Translations under genes and position numbers: made by a program | The notes under the pieces: model-generated | What the model was told of the DNA's origin: nothing | The model's database searches: none | What the model saw: only the letters and a program-made list of their open reading frames with translations | Shown: in pieces, positions 63,155 through 64,000 of the stretch | Position numbering within the stretch: position 1 is the stretch's first letter | Layout of the letters: every line of letters begins with the position of its first letter | Assembly: GCF_022347785.1 (NCBI RefSeq) | Contig: NZ_JAKRGA010000002.1 | Coordinates: 496,001 to 560,000 of the forward strand | Direction of reading: 5' to 3' | Length of the DNA stretch: 64,000 nt | From: Psychrobium sp. MM17-31 | GTDB taxonomy: Bacteria; Pseudomonadota; Gammaproteobacteria; Enterobacterales; Psychrobiaceae

Positions 63155-64000
63155 TTAAAAGAATCCCAATGGATTAATATCATGACTTACCAGCATGTTT
63201 TTAGTTTGCTGATAGTGATCTAACATCATCTTATGGTTTTCACGGCCAATCCCCGATTGCTTGTAACCGCCGAAGGCTGCATGTGCTGGGTAGAGGTGAT
63301 AACAGTTAGTCCACACACGACCCGCTTCAATGCCACGCCCCATGCGATACGCACGGTTAATATCGCGCGTCCATAAACCAGCACCTAGACCGAATTGGGT
63401 GTCGTTAGCAATGGCCAAGGCTTCAGCTTCATCTTTAAAGGTAGTGATGCTAATGACCGGACCAAAGATTTCTTCTTGGAACACGCGCATGTCATTGGTA
63501 CCTTTAAGCAGCGTTGGCTGAATGTAATAACCATCGTTTAAGCCATCAACCTTTTCGTAGTCACCGCCAGAAAGCACTTGCGCACCTTCGTCACGGCCGA
63601 TGTTAATATAAGACATAATGCGATCGAACTGCTCTTTTGATACTTGTGCACCAACTTGACTGCCCATGTCTAACGGGTTGCCTTGAGTAATGGTTTTAGT
63701 GCGCTCGACAAGGCGTTTAATGAATTCATCGGCGATTGATTCTTGGACTAAAAGACGCGATGGACAAGTACACACTTCACCTTGGTTAAAGAAGGCTAAG
63801 GTTGCACCTTCTAAACATTTATTGATGTATTCATCTTCTTGATCAAGTACGTCTTCGAAGAAAATATTTGGCGATTTACCACCAAGCTCTACGGTCGATG
63901 GGATCATGTTATCTGCAGCGCATTTTAGAATGTGTTTACCAACAGGGCTTGAACCCGTGAAGGCCACCTTAGCAATGCGCGATGACGTTGCTAGCGCTTG
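63155..64000 (-). CDS. Aldehyde dehydrogenase (ExaC/AldB-like), 5'-truncated by window edge
   Basis: 282 codons of the C-terminal half; the frame stays open to base 64000. The NAD/active-site strand ELGGKSP, the catalytic Cys in [10 protein letters not shown], and the terminal [19 protein letters not shown] typify NAD-dependent aldehyde dehydrogenases of the ExaC/AldB type, which oxidise acetaldehyde and other short aldehydes. Full-length is about 500 residues, so the N-terminal part lies beyond the window. Its end is convergent with the TonB-hydrolase operon, 72 bp away. Confidence 0.9.
   Translation of the reverse strand, partial: QALATSSRIAKVAFTGSSPVGKHILKCAADNMIPSTVELGGKSPNIFFEDVLDQEDEYINKCLEGATLAFFNQGEVCTCPSRLLVQESIADEFIKRLVERTKTITQGNPLDMGSQVGAQVSKEQFDRIMSYINIGRDEGAQVLSGGDYEKVDGLNDGYYIQPTLLKGTNDMRVFQEEIFGPVISITTFKDEAEALAIANDTQFGLGAGLWTRDINRAYRMGRGIEAGRVWTNCYHLYPAHAAFGGYKQSGIGRENHKMMLDHYQQTKNMLVSHDINPLGFF

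Overview
The window is chromosomal DNA of a marine-type gammaproteobacterium, most likely from the Alteromonadales (Colwellia, Thalassotalea, Shewanella or similar). This is inferred from moderate-to-low GC, E. coli-like orthologues (ArgP/ArgO, MlaA, YbiT), three TonB-dependent receptors, a CrbS/CrbR-type pair and many secreted or ester-cleaving hydrolases. Genus cannot be fixed from sequence alone. I see no rRNA, tRNA, insertion sequence, prophage or CRISPR array. Both edges cut genes: a CYTH/class IV adenylate cyclase at the left and an aldehyde dehydrogenase at the right.

Layout. 0-12.8 kb: a hybrid histidine kinase, divergent argP/argO, mlaA, an efflux operon carrying its own two-component system (adaptor, RND pump, response regulator, kinase), and an HPP membrane protein divergent from a TetR repressor with two perfect operators between them. 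12.9-18.5 kb: a secreted S10 carboxypeptidase, then seven co-oriented small, mostly orphan genes with weak or non-ATG starts and attC-like remnants, which looks like a decayed integron-cassette or gene-acquisition region. 18.6-27.1 kb: an iron-uptake pair (PepSY protein and siderophore receptor with a Fur-like box) and a TetR-controlled RND pump with four phased 18-bp operator repeats. 27.3-34.1 kb: a tiny exported peptide, an OlsF-like double acyltransferase, an OhrR-like MarR regulator, a secreted catalase-family peroxidase and a six-repeat CHRD lipoprotein, the last two sharing the palindrome TTATCGCGATAA. 34.2-40.8 kb: a hydrolase with Cys in the nucleophile position, a small P-loop kinase, a sugar transporter and a secreted alpha-amylase that share a LacI-type operator, and ybiT between them.

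40.8-57.4 kb reads as a carbon-scavenging region centred on 3-hydroxybutyrate and esters. It holds a patatin-like lipase, 3-hydroxybutyrate dehydrogenase, an orphan scoA copy, an HSL-type esterase with an MFS carrier, a CrbS/CrbR-type acetate-switch pair, a TonB receptor co-transcribed with a PHB-depolymerase-type esterase, and a LysR regulator divergent from scoAB. The two scoA copies share nearly the same 33-bp upstream element, so one regulator probably controls both. 57.5-64 kb: an HD protein, then a compact divergent unit (MarR plus M14-like deacylase facing a TonB receptor plus alpha/beta hydrolase) around four copies of a TTTAC-N3-GTAAA operator, then the aldehyde dehydrogenase.

The most distinctive material is regulatory: five separate sets of repeated palindromic operators can be read directly and each assigns local genes to a likely regulon.
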